Origin: Saururus chinensis
Taxonomy: Eukaryota; Streptophyta; Magnoliopsida; Piperales; Saururaceae
Length of the DNA stretch: 64,000 nt
Direction of reading: 5' to 3'
Assembly (NCBI GenBank): GCA_035235625.1
Contig: CP141148.1
Coordinates: 19,345,057 to 19,409,056 of the forward strand
The notes under the pieces were generated by a model. That model saw nothing but the letters and a program-made list of their open reading frames with translations, made no database searches and was not told where the DNA came from. This document shows, in pieces, positions 1 through 12,167 of this stretch (positions within the stretch are counted from its first letter, which is position 1; every line of letters starts with the position of its first letter). The translations under genes and the position numbers were made by a program.

Positions 1-112
1 GTATGTCAAAGGTTTCTTAGAATTTAATTATTTACTCGTAAGCGTACGAATCTATAGTAGTTAAGCAGCTAAATCAAGTGTCGAACCAACTGAAACATGA
101 AAGCTTAAAACC

Positions 113-192
113 AAATTTAATCTAACTTAAGTAAACTCTAATCTAGTTAACAACTTATAACAATAGTAACTAATCTAACTAAGAAGAATTAA
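113..192. repeat. 80-bp direct repeat, copy 1
   Basis: Matches 2253-2332 with four mismatches by my count. The sequence continues past 192 here, whereas the other copy is cut off at 2332. Confidence 0.8.
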
Positions 193-2252
193 AGCAAATA
201 ATAAACAAGAATAAGCACAAATTACTAAAGCTAACTCAATCAAAAATTAAAGAAAAATTCAAATAAACTAGAAAAGCTAAATTTTAATCAAACTAAAAAA
301 GCAATTAATAGTGTAGAACGGATTATATGAAAATTAACTAAGGTTTCAAAATCCCGTGTTATTTACTTGTAAATTATCACATCTATGATCATCAATTTAT
401 TTCCCAATTATAACTCACAATCAATTAGAATTCAATTCTATTTATCATAGAAAATTTCATCTTTCAAACCTTCAATCAAAATACTTAAGTTATGTTCTAC
501 CTCGCTTCAAAGGAATAAAATCAAGTCATAAGTTGTATCCATATAAATAAATCACAAATTATACCCAAATCTACTAATAATCAATCTTAAACATAGCATT
601 TAATTAATAAAAACTAATTCAAATCATGAGAAAAGCATGACTAGACCTATATCCAAATTAATCCACTAATTAAATTGAGATAAAAAATTAATAAAAAATC
701 CTTTTTAAATTAACCAAATCACATAGATTAGACATCTCTACAAAATTAATAGGAGGTTCATCTTAAGCTTAGTTAAGAAAACTAGCTACTAATTAACATA
801 ATTTCTCCTAAAAATTAAATAAACTTACAAGTATTGAAGGAAAAATGAAAATAAAATAACTTAGATTGCTCCCTCCACTTTAGCCTTGAGCAACTTGAAT
901 TCTTGAATTTCTCTTCATAGCCCAACAGCCTAGCATGGAGCCCTCTCTAATTTCTATATTTTTCTGTCTTTTTTGTTCATGTCCATATATATTTCTAACA
1001 TGTCCACGACTTTAGAAAGTTGTCCAAATCACTTGTAAGCATGTCAAGAATATAGAGTATTATGAATTTTTTCGAACATCGTCCACATACCTTGAGAAAC
1101 GTGCATCACCTAAAACTCATAAACAGTCATATTCCAAGTGTGTAAGACATGTAAAATACTGATTTTATTCAAATATACTCCTAAACAATTAACATCGAGC
1201 AAATTAACTAATAATTAAATCACACCAATAATATCTATCTTAACATAAATAAACTTTAATTAACGTAATCATACACAAGAAAATAAGGTAAATAGACATA
1301 TAAAATGTATAAAAATTATGCATATCAAATACCCCCAAACCTATATTTTGCTAGTCCTCGAGCAAAACTAAAATAAAAATAATAGAAAATGAAACTAACT
1401 ACTCCACTTCCGCAAGAAATCTCGATTGCATTTATCATAGGCAACAAGTCTTTAGACCCCTATCTTACACTAGTGGACATGTGATAGTTTTGTGAGGGTT
1501 TGCAGTGAATCTACCCACAAAATTTAAAACCGAAAAGATAAAAGAAAATTAAAATTGAAACCACAAAAAATTTATAAATCAACTCCTCTTAAGCATGTGA
1601 CTTTATTTAATAAAATCAATTATAAATAAGTGTAATGCATAATACTACTTGTCTTCTGAAATAATAATTCATTATGAAAACTTCGTATTGGTGGAAAGTG
1701 CTCATACATATAAAATAGTTTTTTGAAAACAGACATTGCTAAGTCACTATACAATCCCAATTTCATGAATCAAACAACTCCATTTGTCTCATGTCTACTC
1801 AATAATTTTAATTTGACACTAAAAAATTAGATATTGGCATCCATTCATATTCAAGAGATCATAATAGAGAATCATACAAAACCTTCTTTTAAAAGTAAAA
1901 TACCCTAGATCACCTGACAACCCATTCAGGATATAACTACATAATGTCCTATTAGAATTTTATACTCATCTTATATGACATGTGTAAGGCTTGGTCTTCT
2001 TAAGCTTTCTATAAGATCAATGTAACAAGTGCTAGGCAAGGGACTCCTAATCCAGTTGGCTCAAGGCATTAGGTGTTAAAGCACCCCTTAAGCTTAATAA
2101 CTTAAACCAAATAAGCTTCAAGGCTATGCATGTCAAAAATTAGTCAACTCTACCTTTTAACTTCAACACCCTATGCTTAGTGAATAGTGGTGAATGACTG
2201 GACATGCCTCTGGTCATGTGATGATCCTACAAAGACTTGAAATCGAAAAGCT

Positions 2253-2332
2253 AAATTTAATCTAACTTAAGTAAACTCTAATCTAATTAACAACTTATAA
2301 CAATAGTAACTAATCCAACTAATAATAATTAA
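2253..2332. repeat. 80-bp direct repeat, copy 2, cut at its right edge
   Basis: Same sequence as 113-192. It ends at the 5' edge of the gypsy element. The expected continuation is not found after that element's 3' LTR (7870 onward), so the insertion was followed by loss or rearrangement on the right side. Confidence 0.75.
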
Positions 2333-2817
2333 CAGTGTGTTATATGGACGAAGAATGAAGCAAGAAATAGATCAGTTAGTCATTTGCGATTAAACCTATG
2401 TGTTGATATGTCAGGTAATTCTGTTAAGAAGGAAAGGGTAATGGCGACTTTACAGTCTAAATAACTTTACCGTTAAAGTTGTTAATCGCCCTCTTCCTTT
2501 GGTCATTTGAATAGTAGATGATTTCAAGAAGGTTTAAACGACTTCTCTTTCAAATGCAAATTTTGTTAAGTGAATTTTCATAGATTTTGATTGTTTAGTA
2601 TAAAAAGAACTTCGGATGTAATTAGTGGTAGTCAATTGATGTATTTTGAGTTGGTTGTCCAAATATGGGAAGTTCCTTGAGCTTTGTTTGAGCTGGAACT
2701 ATGAATTCGGCACGAGGTTGAATCTCAATTCGTTTTGTTTCTGTAATCCCTTTCATTTTTAGTGAAAATACCAAAAAGTGTTCTGCATTTTATTTTTTAA
2801 TTTGAGAGGCTGCATCA
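2333..2817 (+). repeat. 5' LTR of gypsy element
   Basis: Aligns along its length with 7359-7869 and shares the end GCTGCATCA just before the primer site. The first bases (expected TG) look mutated, so the start is uncertain by a few bases. A longer U5 tail is present here (about 2768-2800) than in the 3' LTR. Confidence 0.85.
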
Positions 2818-2821
2818 AATT

Positions 2822-2834
2822 TGGTATCAAAGCT
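2822..2834 (+). other. Primer binding site, tRNA-iMet type
   Basis: TGGTATCAAAGCT lies 4 bases after the 5' LTR. It matches the usual plant initiator tRNA-Met primer site TGGTATCAGAGC with one change. Confidence 0.8.
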
Positions 2835-2851
2835 TCATTTAGCTGTTTTCG

Positions 2852-4010
2852 ATGGCGGAACGATCGACGGGAAGGTTCTTGTTCTTCAACCTTTATGACA
2901 GATATGGTGAATTTGCAACAACTTCAACATTCAATGCAACTTATGGTGAATCAGATGGAGTTGTTGAATAGGAATCTTAGTGCGCTCTTGACTGTTCATA
3001 TAAATCCAATGCATCCTGCTTTGAGAAATGCTCACCTAGATCTGACAATTGCGGAACCAATTCTACAGCAAAATCACAAGTTTCCCTGGTCTTGATAAGG
3101 AGTTGATTCATCCTCTAGTGATGAAGAATTCCCACTAGCTCAAAATGTTCCAGTCAATCCAGGTGAAAACAACTATCTTCCTCGATTCAAACCTAAAGTT
3201 GACTTAAACTGTTATAATGGTGAGATGCATATTGAATAGTTTCTAGATTGGCTAGTAGAAATAGAAAATTATTTCTATTGTATGGATGTTCCTGATGATA
3301 TGAAATGTCAAGTGGTGGCTTGTAAACTGAGAAGTGGAGCTTCTGCATGGTGGAATCAAATTCAAAGGACAGGTTGAGTACTGGAAAGCATCAGATTCAA
3401 TCATGGCCTTGAATGAAAAGTTTATTAAAAGATATATTTCTACCTGTTGATTATGAATATTCTTTATTTAAGCAATTTCAAATTGTCGACAAGGTGCTAG
3501 TACTATGTTAGAGTATGTGGAGGAATTTTATAGATTGTCAGCTAGAAACAATCAACATGAATCTGAGGCTCAAAAAGTGCAGAGATTTGTTGGAGGGCAT
3601 AAGTATGATCTTCAACTGAAATTAGCTTCAAAGCCAATTGGTTTAGTAACAGAGGCTATACAATCAACGTTGCAAAATGAATCTTTACTGAGTCATCCTA
3701 AATATAAGACTGTGCATTTATCAAAAGCATATGGAGAGGGATTGAAATTGAATCAGCAAAAGAACAAAGAGTCAGTGAATACTGAGATGAGAACAAATAA
3801 GATAGTTCAAGAACTAAGAAGACCACATTTTCTGTTCCTGCCAGCAAGAAAAATGTCTATGCTAAACCAAAACCCAATACATGCTAGAAATGTAAACAAC
3901 CTTGGCACTATTCTTCTGACTGTCCTCTTAGAACTGGTGAACCAAGTTCAAAATCGAAAGCTATGACTTCTTGTCAAATTATAGAAGAGGAAAATGGGAA
4001 AGGTAGTGAA
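2852..4010 (+). pseudogene. gypsy gag, broken
   Basis: The likely start is the ATG at 2852. An early single-base shift moves the frame, so most of the N-terminal part is read in another frame up to 3094. The retrotransposon gag domain is visible at about 3210-3370 (FLDWL, then KLRSGASAWWNQIQ). It is broken by stops at about 3236 and 3375, and the frame is regained at 3505-3966. A CX2CX4HX4C zinc knuckle lies at about 3880-3925, but its second residue is a TAG stop. The protein would form the virus-like particle that packages element RNA; it cannot be made here. Confidence 0.85.
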
Positions 4011-6100
4011 AGTGAGGACGAAGAAGTGTATGGTGACAATATACAGGAAGAAGAAGAAAATATGGTTGAATTGGGTTTGATAACTAGGAAAATATTAATT
4101 GCTCCCGAACAGTTGAGTACAAATTAGAGACAAAGTCTATTTACAATTGTAGGAACAATTAACAATTCTAAATGCAAGGTGATTGTGGATGGCGGCTGTA
4201 CAGAAAATCTAATAGCTAAATCAGTTGTGGAAAAGTTAAAATTAAAAACAAATCCTCATCCACAACTATATACTATAGGCTAGACTAAAGAGGTAGGGGA
4301 AATCAAAGTATAAGATCAGTGCTTAGTTCCTTTTTCCATTGGCAGAAACTACAAAGCAAACTTTTCTTGTGATGTTTTGGACATGACTATTTGCAATTTG
4401 CTATTGGGAAGACCATGGAAAATCTATTATTTAATATCCACAATGGTACAAGCTAAAGAAATATAATGAGAAGAAAAGTATCAACAATCTATTTCCAACT
4501 CTGAGACTCACACTAAATAGAAGATAGATTAGCTTGACAGTTGACAGGAAATCTGTAGGGAAAAGACAATGAAAGCTATTAAGATGAGAAATAGTCGTGA
4601 AAGGAAAGACAAAAATCAAAAGAAGATAGTTATAATTTCAAGTAATGTCTCTTCTTCTCTCAGATTTGAACAATTAGTCTTGGCATTTCTGAATAGACAT
4701 GCTTTGACAGTTAATTCAACAGTACTTGCTCACAGCCATAAAGGGGTACAATCTTTATTACAACAATACTCCAAATTAGTGAATGATGAAGTACCATTGT
4801 CCCTACCACGGATGAGGGATATTCAGCATAGCATTGACCTAATACTAGGCGTTACATTGCCACCTTTACCTCATTATAGAATGAGTCCGACAGAGAATGT
4901 AGAGCTTCAAAAACAAGTCCAAGAATTATTAAACAGTGGTTTGATGAGAGAGAGTTTAAGCCCTGTGGCAGTCCCTACTTTATTGGTTCCTAAAAAGGAT
5001 GGCTCTTGGCGAATGTGTGTTGACTGTAGAGCTATAAATAAAATTACAGTGAAATACAAATTTCCAATTCCTAAACTAGAGGATATGCTAGATATGTTAG
5101 CAGGGTCTGGTTATCACCAGATTAGGATGCACTTGGGAGATGAATGGGAAACTGCATTTAAAACCAAGGAAGTCCTCTATGAGTATCCTATTATGCTATT
5201 TGGATTAACCAATGCCCCTAGTACTTTTATGAGACTTATGAATCAAGTATTATAGCTTATGTGGGGAAAATATGTGGTGGTATATTTCGATGACGTACTT
5301 ATTTACAATATGAAGGAAGACCAACATCTACTTCATTTACAAGAAATGTTTCAATTACTGCAATCTAACAATTTGTTCATTAACTTGAAAAAAAGCACCT
5401 TCATGGCAGATCAGTTAGTTTTCTTGGGTACGTTATAAGCAAAGAAGGTTTAAAAGTGGCAAATCCAAAATTATAACTATTACAAACTAGTCAGTTCTAA
5501 GCAGTGTCACTGAAGTCAGGAGTTTTCTTGGTTTATCAGCCTTTCATAGAAGGTTTATACAAGAAAGGTCAATTTAAATGGAGTTTTGAAGTATTAAAGA
5601 GTAAGCTTACCACAACTCCTACTTTAGCTTTGCCAGATTTTTCAAAGGTCTTTGAAGTGGACTATGATGCCTCTATACAAGGTATTGGAGCAATGTTAAG
5701 TCAAGAAGGTAGACTAGTAGCATATTGCAGTCAAAAACTTAGTGCTACAAGACAGAAATGGCCAGCTTACAAATTAGAATTATATGCCCTAGTGCAAATA
5801 TTAAAGCATTGGCGCCATTATCTTGTGTTTAAAGAATTTATACTGAACATTGATCATGATTCTTTGAAACATTTGCATACCCAAGCAAAGTTAGACAGGT
5901 TACATGCTAGATGGATTGGGGAGTTACAAGATTATACTTTTGTAATAAAACATAAAGCTGGCAAACTAAAAAGGGTTGCAAATGCACTCGGTAGAAGAGA
6001 AGCTATGGTTTACGTTTTATCTACAACTTGTTTTGGTTTTGAAGAGTTAAAGAACGTATCAGGAAGATAAATACTTTTAAGGTCCTTGGAATTCTTGTCT
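4010..6100 (+). pseudogene. gypsy protease, reverse transcriptase and RNase H, broken
   Basis: The protease site reads VIVDGGCTEN (4179-4208) where DSG or DTG is expected, so the serine/threonine next to the catalytic aspartate is lost. RT is recognisable from about 4850: [17 protein letters not shown], then [16 protein letters not shown] and YFDD (5283-5294). A stop at about 5252 separates the last two, and the stretch before GYHQIR is shortened. RNase H lies at about 5640-5990 with YDAS, LELYAL and IDHDS. Its last motif reads RVANAL instead of the usual VADAL, so the fourth catalytic aspartate has become asparagine. Several further frameshifts occur around 5430-5504. Non-functional. Confidence 0.9.
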
Positions 6101-6149
6101 GCAGTTAAATCAGCCTCAAGGAGATTTTTTAGTGAATGAAGGGTTTTTG

Positions 6150-7301
6150 TATAAAAATAATCTACTTTGTATACCTCAATGTTAGTTAACAATGCTTCTT
6201 ATTAAAGAACTACATGGAAGAGGGTTATCAGGCCATGTTGGTAGGGATAAAACATTGACTTTAGTTAAAACTAAATATTTCTGGCCTCAACTTAGAACAA
6301 ATGTGTATAAGTTTGTGCAAAATTGTTTTGTCTGTCAACAGTATAAAGGAAATGCCACAAATGCACCTTTATATTCTCCTTTACCAGTTCCACACAAGCC
6401 ATGAGAAGATTTGAGCATGGACTTTGTCTTAGGATTGCCAAGAATTCAGAAAGGTTTTGATGCAATTTATGTGGTGGTGGACAGATTTTATAAGGAAGCA
6501 CATTTTATTCCCTGTAAGAAAAGTGCTGATGTAGTCTATGTAGCTGGTTTATTCTTCGAGGAGATCATTCATCTTCATGGTGTACCTCTTACTACAACAT
6601 CTGACAGGGATACTATATTTTTTAGTAACTTCTGGACAACTCTACGAAAAAGAATAGGAACTACTCTTCAGTTTAGCAGTACCTGTCATCTGCAAACTAA
6701 TGGACAGACTGAGGTTATCGATCGAAGTTTGGGTAATTTGTTAAGATATTTATCTCGTCAAACACCAAAACAATGGGATTCATATATTTCTCAGGCTGAA
6801 TTTGCCTATAACTCATCTCCAAGTAGAACTACTGGCCTCTCTCCCTTTCAAATTGTGTATGGATTTTCACCCTACCATTCTTTAGATACAGCTTTCATAA
6901 CAAAGAAAGTGGGAGAATTTAAAACTGCAATTCAATTTATGGAACAGTTTGCTACACTCCATTCCACTGTCCGCGATAGTTTGCTACACTCCATTCCACT
7001 GTCTGCGATTAGATTCTTCAATCTAATTCTAAATACAAAGAGCAAGCTTACACACACCGCAGAAATGTGCAGTTTATAGTAGGGTGATTTTGTGATGGTC
7101 CATTTGAGCAAAGACAGACTGTTGTCCAGACAACAGGGTAAACTACAGGCTAGAAAAATTGGGCCTTGTTGTGTACAATACAATTTGGGTTCTAATGCTT
7201 ATCGTGTTGCTTTGCCACCAGGTTTAAGCATTTCCAATGTGTTTAAAGTTCGCGACCTGTCTCTATTTTCTGATGAAGAGGTGAATTCTACTAACCCTTG
7301 A
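6150..7301 (+). pseudogene. gypsy integrase, broken
   Basis: The HHCC zinc-binding domain is at 6205-6345 (HGRGLSGH, then CFVCQQ). The catalytic core starts near 6405: first aspartate in MDFV, second in TSDRD, and glutamate in NGQTEVIDRS at about 6700-6730. The core is open from 6411 to 6940. A perfectly placed 32-bp tandem duplication (6948-6979 and 6980-7011) then shifts the frame. The C-terminal strand-rich domain continues in another frame at 7092-7301 (GPCCVQY, FKVRDLSLF). An in-frame TGA at about 6402 separates the zinc domain from the core. Confidence 0.9.
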
Positions 7302-7358
7302 CTTTTAGCTCGAGGTCGAGCTTTTTCATGGGCAGGAGAGTATGGTGCAGGAGCTTAA

Positions 7359-7869
7359 TGTCAGTGTGTTAAATGGAATGAAGTAGGAAGTGGTTCAGTC
7401 AGTCATTTGCTCGAACAGCTTCACGGGATTTAAAACACATAGGGGTAAAGTTTGAAATCACTAATGGGACGAATACTTGCGCATTGGTAAGTCAGGTAAA
7501 TGCGTGAATAGGGAAAGGGAAAAGGCGACTTTACAGTCTGAATAACTTTACCGTTAAAGTCGTTAATCGTCCTCTTCCTTTGGTCATTTGAACAGTAACT
7601 TATTTCAGGAAGGTTTAAATGGCATCTCTTTCAAATACAAATTCCCTTAAGAGAACTTCTTGGATTTTGATTGTTTAGTGTAAATAGAACTTCGGATGTA
7701 ATTAGTGGTGGTTAATTGATGTATTTTGAGTTTGGTTGTCGAAATTTGGGAAGTTCCTTGAGCCCTGTTCGAGCTGGAACTGTGAATTCAGTGCGAGGTA
7801 AAATCTCAGTTCGTTTTGTTTCTGTAATCCCTTTCGTTTTTAGTGAAGTCAACTTGAGCGGCTGCATCA
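7359..7869 (+). repeat. 3' LTR of gypsy element
   Basis: Starts TGTCAGTG and ends GCTGCATCA. A purine-rich tract (about 7331-7354) precedes it and could prime plus-strand synthesis. It differs from the 5' LTR by many point changes and some indels. Confidence 0.85.
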
Positions 7870-8944
7870 GTTACAGATTAAGAAATCTCAACTGTTTATT
7901 CCCATTAGGCAATGAAATCCATAACATCAATTTTCAGGGAGCATTAGTCACCCGTCAGCACACTTTGCATATGATAGACCAGAAATGAAGTCAGCCGTCA
8001 TCAATTCTTTTTTTGGTAAAAGGATTCTGAACAAGCCCAAGGCCAAGATCTCGCTTAATTTGTCCTAATATTCTTCTATTTTCCTTCTTGTTGTAGCTTT
8101 ATTAGCATGAAATATTAAAAATAAAGCCAGTAAAAATAAGCAAAGAGAAATATATGCAATTTGTAGTCCTCAATGAACTGGCATAGGCAAGCCTAGAGAA
8201 ATCCATAAAAATCATTACCTTAAATGGGTATCTGCCAGCACATTTAAATTAAACTTGTTTCCTCGTATCTAAAAATTTTAAAATATTTATTCAAAGAAAT
8301 AGTGAATCATAACCGAACTGAAGAAAAATTGAGTTCTGGAAGGCTATAATCAAAACCCATATTATTTTTGGTAAAATTGCGTAAACTGGTTTTCTAGAAC
8401 CAAATGTTTGTTGAGCGAAGATTCTCAACTCTAAAAAATAGGATGCAAAGCTTCTTACAGCCTCAAGATTCTCAACAATATCTTGTAGAGAACTTGGCAA
8501 GTCTAGAGATGATGAATGATAGAAGAAGAAATTCATGAATCTAAATTAAGGAGCAGTGCTAATAGATTGATGTTCATCGCACGCCGCCCAAGATAAAAGA
8601 AAAAAAAAGGAGACCGTATTCGGAAATCTTCATATGACTACTAATAAAGTAGAAATCAGCATTCTCAATTTCAAAACTTAGACAGCTCTAGGGCCATTCT
8701 AGACTAAGCCAACCTATTATAGCAACAAAGTCAGAGTCTCTCAAAAGTCTTCATCATGTCTTCTTGCACATGTGGTCGTCGAACAGTACGCTTCTGGCCC
8801 AGTGTTAAGGTGTATGAGATAAGTGCCGCTTCATTCGATCAAGTCTTTTTTGCTCAATCGTGGAGGGCAGGGTATAATATTGTACATCAATGATGACTAT
8901 AGTTGAGCTCAGCTATTTTGTTGATACTCAATCTCTGCTGCCAG
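7870..8944. other. Unassigned AT-rich DNA
   Basis: No recognised gene. Short open blocks lie at 8290-8536 (both strands look coding-like) and 8756-8890 (plus), but I could not match either to a family and saw no convincing splice structure. Confidence 0.5.
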
Positions 8945-9080
8945 AAATTTTTTTAAAAATAGACTCAACAAATGTCAAAAATACAAAAATAGGCTAGGTA
9001 CTTCGATTTTGCACAATTAGACTAACACACGTTCCACTTTCTCACACGCGCGCTTAAATTGCTGATAATACTCTTAGGGC
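8945..9080 (+). repeat. Left terminal inverted repeat
   Basis: The reverse complement aligns with 16689-16822 almost without gaps, including the stretch that reads AGTCTAATTGTGCAAAATC on the right side (16744-16762). Confidence 0.88.
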
Positions 9081-9899
9081 AATAGAAATGAATAGTTACA
9101 ACCCAACTTCACCGGTTGCATCCCAAATTCAGATTTCAATTTTCTCTCCGGCGTTCGTGACTACTCTCGATTGTTATGAGATTCGCATTCCTTTCCAGAA
9201 ACCCCTCATTCAGTTTTTTATATCTCCTCCGTCACCTTCTTCCTCTCCGCTAATGGTCATCCAGTCCCATTTTTCGCTCCTACGGTATTGCAGAGAAAGT
9301 TCTCATTTTGTTTCATCCTTCGCTATCCACTCCGGCAATCTCACTCTACTCCGGTGATCTCACTGGGGCAAGCATTTGACAACCGGAGACATATATTGCG
9401 GCCACCTTTCCCCCTTTGGAAGACATTTTTCTAATCTCCATTACTGTCGTCCCTCTATTCCAGTTGGCCGCATTTCGGTGTTTGGCCCTAATCTACAGTC
9501 CGCCTCTTCACTTGGCCATCTGACCAATCTCCCCAGCCGTTGATCAATAGAAGATAATATAAATGACAAGGTAAGATCCTACAATGTTGTATGGTTAATT
9601 GAAGAAGCGAATATCTTGTTCGGTGTATTATATGGTTTGGTTTGAAATTTATTGAGATTGTGAGATGAAATTCTTGGTAGATCTTAATGGAAGTTAAATG
9701 AGCAAATTCATAATAGGTGTGTAAATTGGCCGTATGTACTGCTATGATTAGTGTATTTGATGTCGTAAGATAAATTTGATTACAATATTTGAAGGATGTG
9801 ATCTCATGCTAAATTTTAAAAAGGAAATCTCTGATGAAAAAAATATTGTAGGTAGGATAAGGAAGAAAAATATAGCGGATTAGTTAAGTTAGACCCGTG

Positions 9900-12162
9900 C
9901 TTTGTTATGTGAGATATGATGAATAAAAAGGGGGAGACCATAGAAGCAATATTGTATGCTAGAGACAAATTTAACTGATATGGCCTAACTATTGATTGGT
10001 ACATTATAGGTTGGTCTTTAAAGTAAATTTTGTGGTCAATAAATTTGATATAGTATGTTATATATATGGGTAGATTGATCTTGTAAAACGTAGATTGTGT
10101 GTTTAATGCTTAGTTTGCAATCATGGCTTTGAAGAACCAAAGAAGAATGCGCCAAAAGTCTAAGGATAGAAATTTAGTTGCTAGGCCAAGTCCGGATAAT
10201 AATGCTCATTAGTGGCTATTTTTTACCATTCTCTATGAAATGTGATATGATAAAAAAACAAGGGTAGACCATTTAAGCAAGTATATATGATTAAAACAAA
10301 GTTAACTCATAGGGCCTAACTATTAACTAGTAGGTTTTAGGTATCATTTATTTTTTTGGAAAGTACATTGTGCAGGCTTTAGACTTGATATAATTAGGTC
10401 TATATATGGGTAGTGATATGTGATATGATGAAAAACAAGGGTAGACCATTTAAGCAAGTATGTATGCTTAAAACAAAGTTACCTAATAAGGCCTTACTGT
10501 TGACTCCTAGGTTTTATGTATCTTTTATTTTTTTTACAAAGTACATTGTGCCGGCATTAGAGTTAATATAGTTAGGTCTATATATGAGTAGATTAATAGG
10601 AGTGTGGAGCTTTCATGTTGTTAAATGTATAATGTGTGTTTGGGGCTTAGTTTACATGGATGTCTTGTAAGGAATGGAAAACCAAGGGACAAAATTATTT
10701 GAGGGTCAAAATGTAGTTGCTAGGCTACGACTGTAAATTCTTTCTCATTAGTAGCTTTTTTTACCATTCTCTGTGATATGTGATATGATGACAAACAATG
10801 GTAGACCATTTAGGCAAGTATATATTCTTAAAACAAAGTTAACTGATAGGGTCTAACTATTGATTGGTAGGTTTTATGTATCTTTTATTTTTTTGGAAAT
10901 TACATTGTGGAGGCTTTAGACTTAATATAGTTAGGTCTATATATGGGTAGATTAATTGGAGTGTGGGGCTTTCATGTTGTCGAATGTATAATGTGTGTTT
11001 GGGGCTTAGTTGACGTGGATGTCTCGTAAAGAATGGAAAACCAAGGGACATAATTATTTGAGGGTCGAAATGTAGTTGCTAGGCTACATTTGTAAAATAT
11101 TGCTCATTAGTGTCTTTTTTTACCATTCTCTATGATATGTGATATGATGAAAAATAAGGGTAGACCATTTAAGCAAATATATATGCTTACAACAAAGTTA
11201 CCTGATAAGGCCTAACTATTTTCTCGTAGTTTTTGTGTATCTTTTATTTTTTTGCAAAGTATATTGGGCCGGCATTAGACTTGATATAGTTGGGTCTATA
11301 TATGAGTAGATTAATAGGAGTGTGGGGCTTTCATGTTGTCAAATGTATAATGTGTGTTTGAGGCTTAATTTATATGGATGACTTTTAAGGAATGGAAAAC
11401 TAAGGGACAAAATTATTTGATGGTCGAAATGTAGTTGCTAGGCCAGGTCTGTAAATTCTTGCTCATTAGTGGGTTTTTTTACCATTCTTTGTGATATGTG
11501 ATATGATGAAAAACAAGGGTAGACAGTTTAAGTAATTATATGTGCTTAGAACAAAGTTAACTGATATGGCCTAATTGTTGACTAGTAACTTTAAGGTATC
11601 TTTTATGTATTTGCAAACTACATTGCACTCGCATTAAACTTGATATACTTAGGTCTATATATGAGTAGATTAATAGGAGTGTGGGGCTTTCATGTTGTCA
11701 AATGTATAATGTGTGTTTGGGGATTAGTTTACTTGGGTGACTTTTAAGGAATGGAAAACCAAGGGACAAAATCTTTTGAGGGTCGAAATGTAGTTGTTAT
11801 GCTACATTTGTAAATTATTGCTCATTAGTGGCTTTTTTGACCATTCTATGTGATATGTGATATGATGAAAAATAAGGGTAGACTATTTAAGCAAATATAT
11901 ATTCATAAAAGAAAGTTAATTGATAGGGCCTAACTGTTGTCTGTTATGTTTTTAGGTTGCTTTTATTGTTTTTGCAAAGTACATTGTGTCGTCTTTAGAC
12001 TTGATATAGTTAGGTCTATATATGGGTAGGTTAAGAGGAGTGTGGGGCTTTCATGTTTTCAAATGTATAATATATGTTTGGGGCTTAGTTTACATGGATG
12101 ACTTTTAAGGAATGCAAAACAACGGGACAAAATTATTTGCGGGTCAAAATGTAGTTGTCAGT
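9900..12162 (+). repeat. Left subterminal tandem array, 359-bp period
   Basis: The motif TGTGATATGATGA recurs at about 10420, 10780, 11139, 11498 and 11857, giving a period of 359 bp. Before these, the spacing 10241 to 10420 is only about 179 bp, so the basic unit is probably about 179 bp and the larger one a fusion or expansion. Each unit also carries GGTAGACCATTTAAGC and GTGTGGGGCTTTCATGTTGT. Confidence 0.88.
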
Positions 12163-12167
12163 CCCAC

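Larger units (their letters stand above)
1..2332 (-). mobile_element. Non-coding LTR-retrotransposon remnant
   Basis: AT-rich DNA with no long reading frame. At 1331-1365 the minus strand reads a tract ending GGTTTGGGGGT just before a TGATATG start. This matches the polypurine tract and LTR start common in large non-coding plant LTR elements. A minus-strand 3' LTR would then run from about 1327 towards 1, with internal DNA at about 1340-2240. An 80-bp direct repeat (113-192 and 2253-2332) could be the same LTR segment seen in both LTRs. The second copy stops exactly where the next element's LTR begins. No gag or pol is visible, and the far LTR edge was not found, so the class (LARD-like) is inference. 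Confidence 0.4.
2333..7869 (+). mobile_element. Complete but inactive Ty3/gypsy LTR retrotransposon
   Basis: Two similar LTRs (2333-2817 and 7359-7869) bracket a tRNA-Met-type primer site and a broken gag-protease-RT-RNase H-integrase order, which is the Ty3/gypsy order. Total length is about 5.5 kb. The LTRs differ by many substitutions and indels, so the insertion is old. Every coding domain has stops or frameshifts. No clear 5-bp target duplication was found. No chromodomain was seen after the integrase. Confidence 0.92.

Noticed and set aside
2703-2717. GAATTCGGCACGAGG, identical to a common EcoRI cDNA-cloning adapter
   Set aside because: The 3' LTR has the homologous site (GAATTCAGTGCGAGG, about 7785-7799) in the same context, so it is native LTR sequence and the match is chance.
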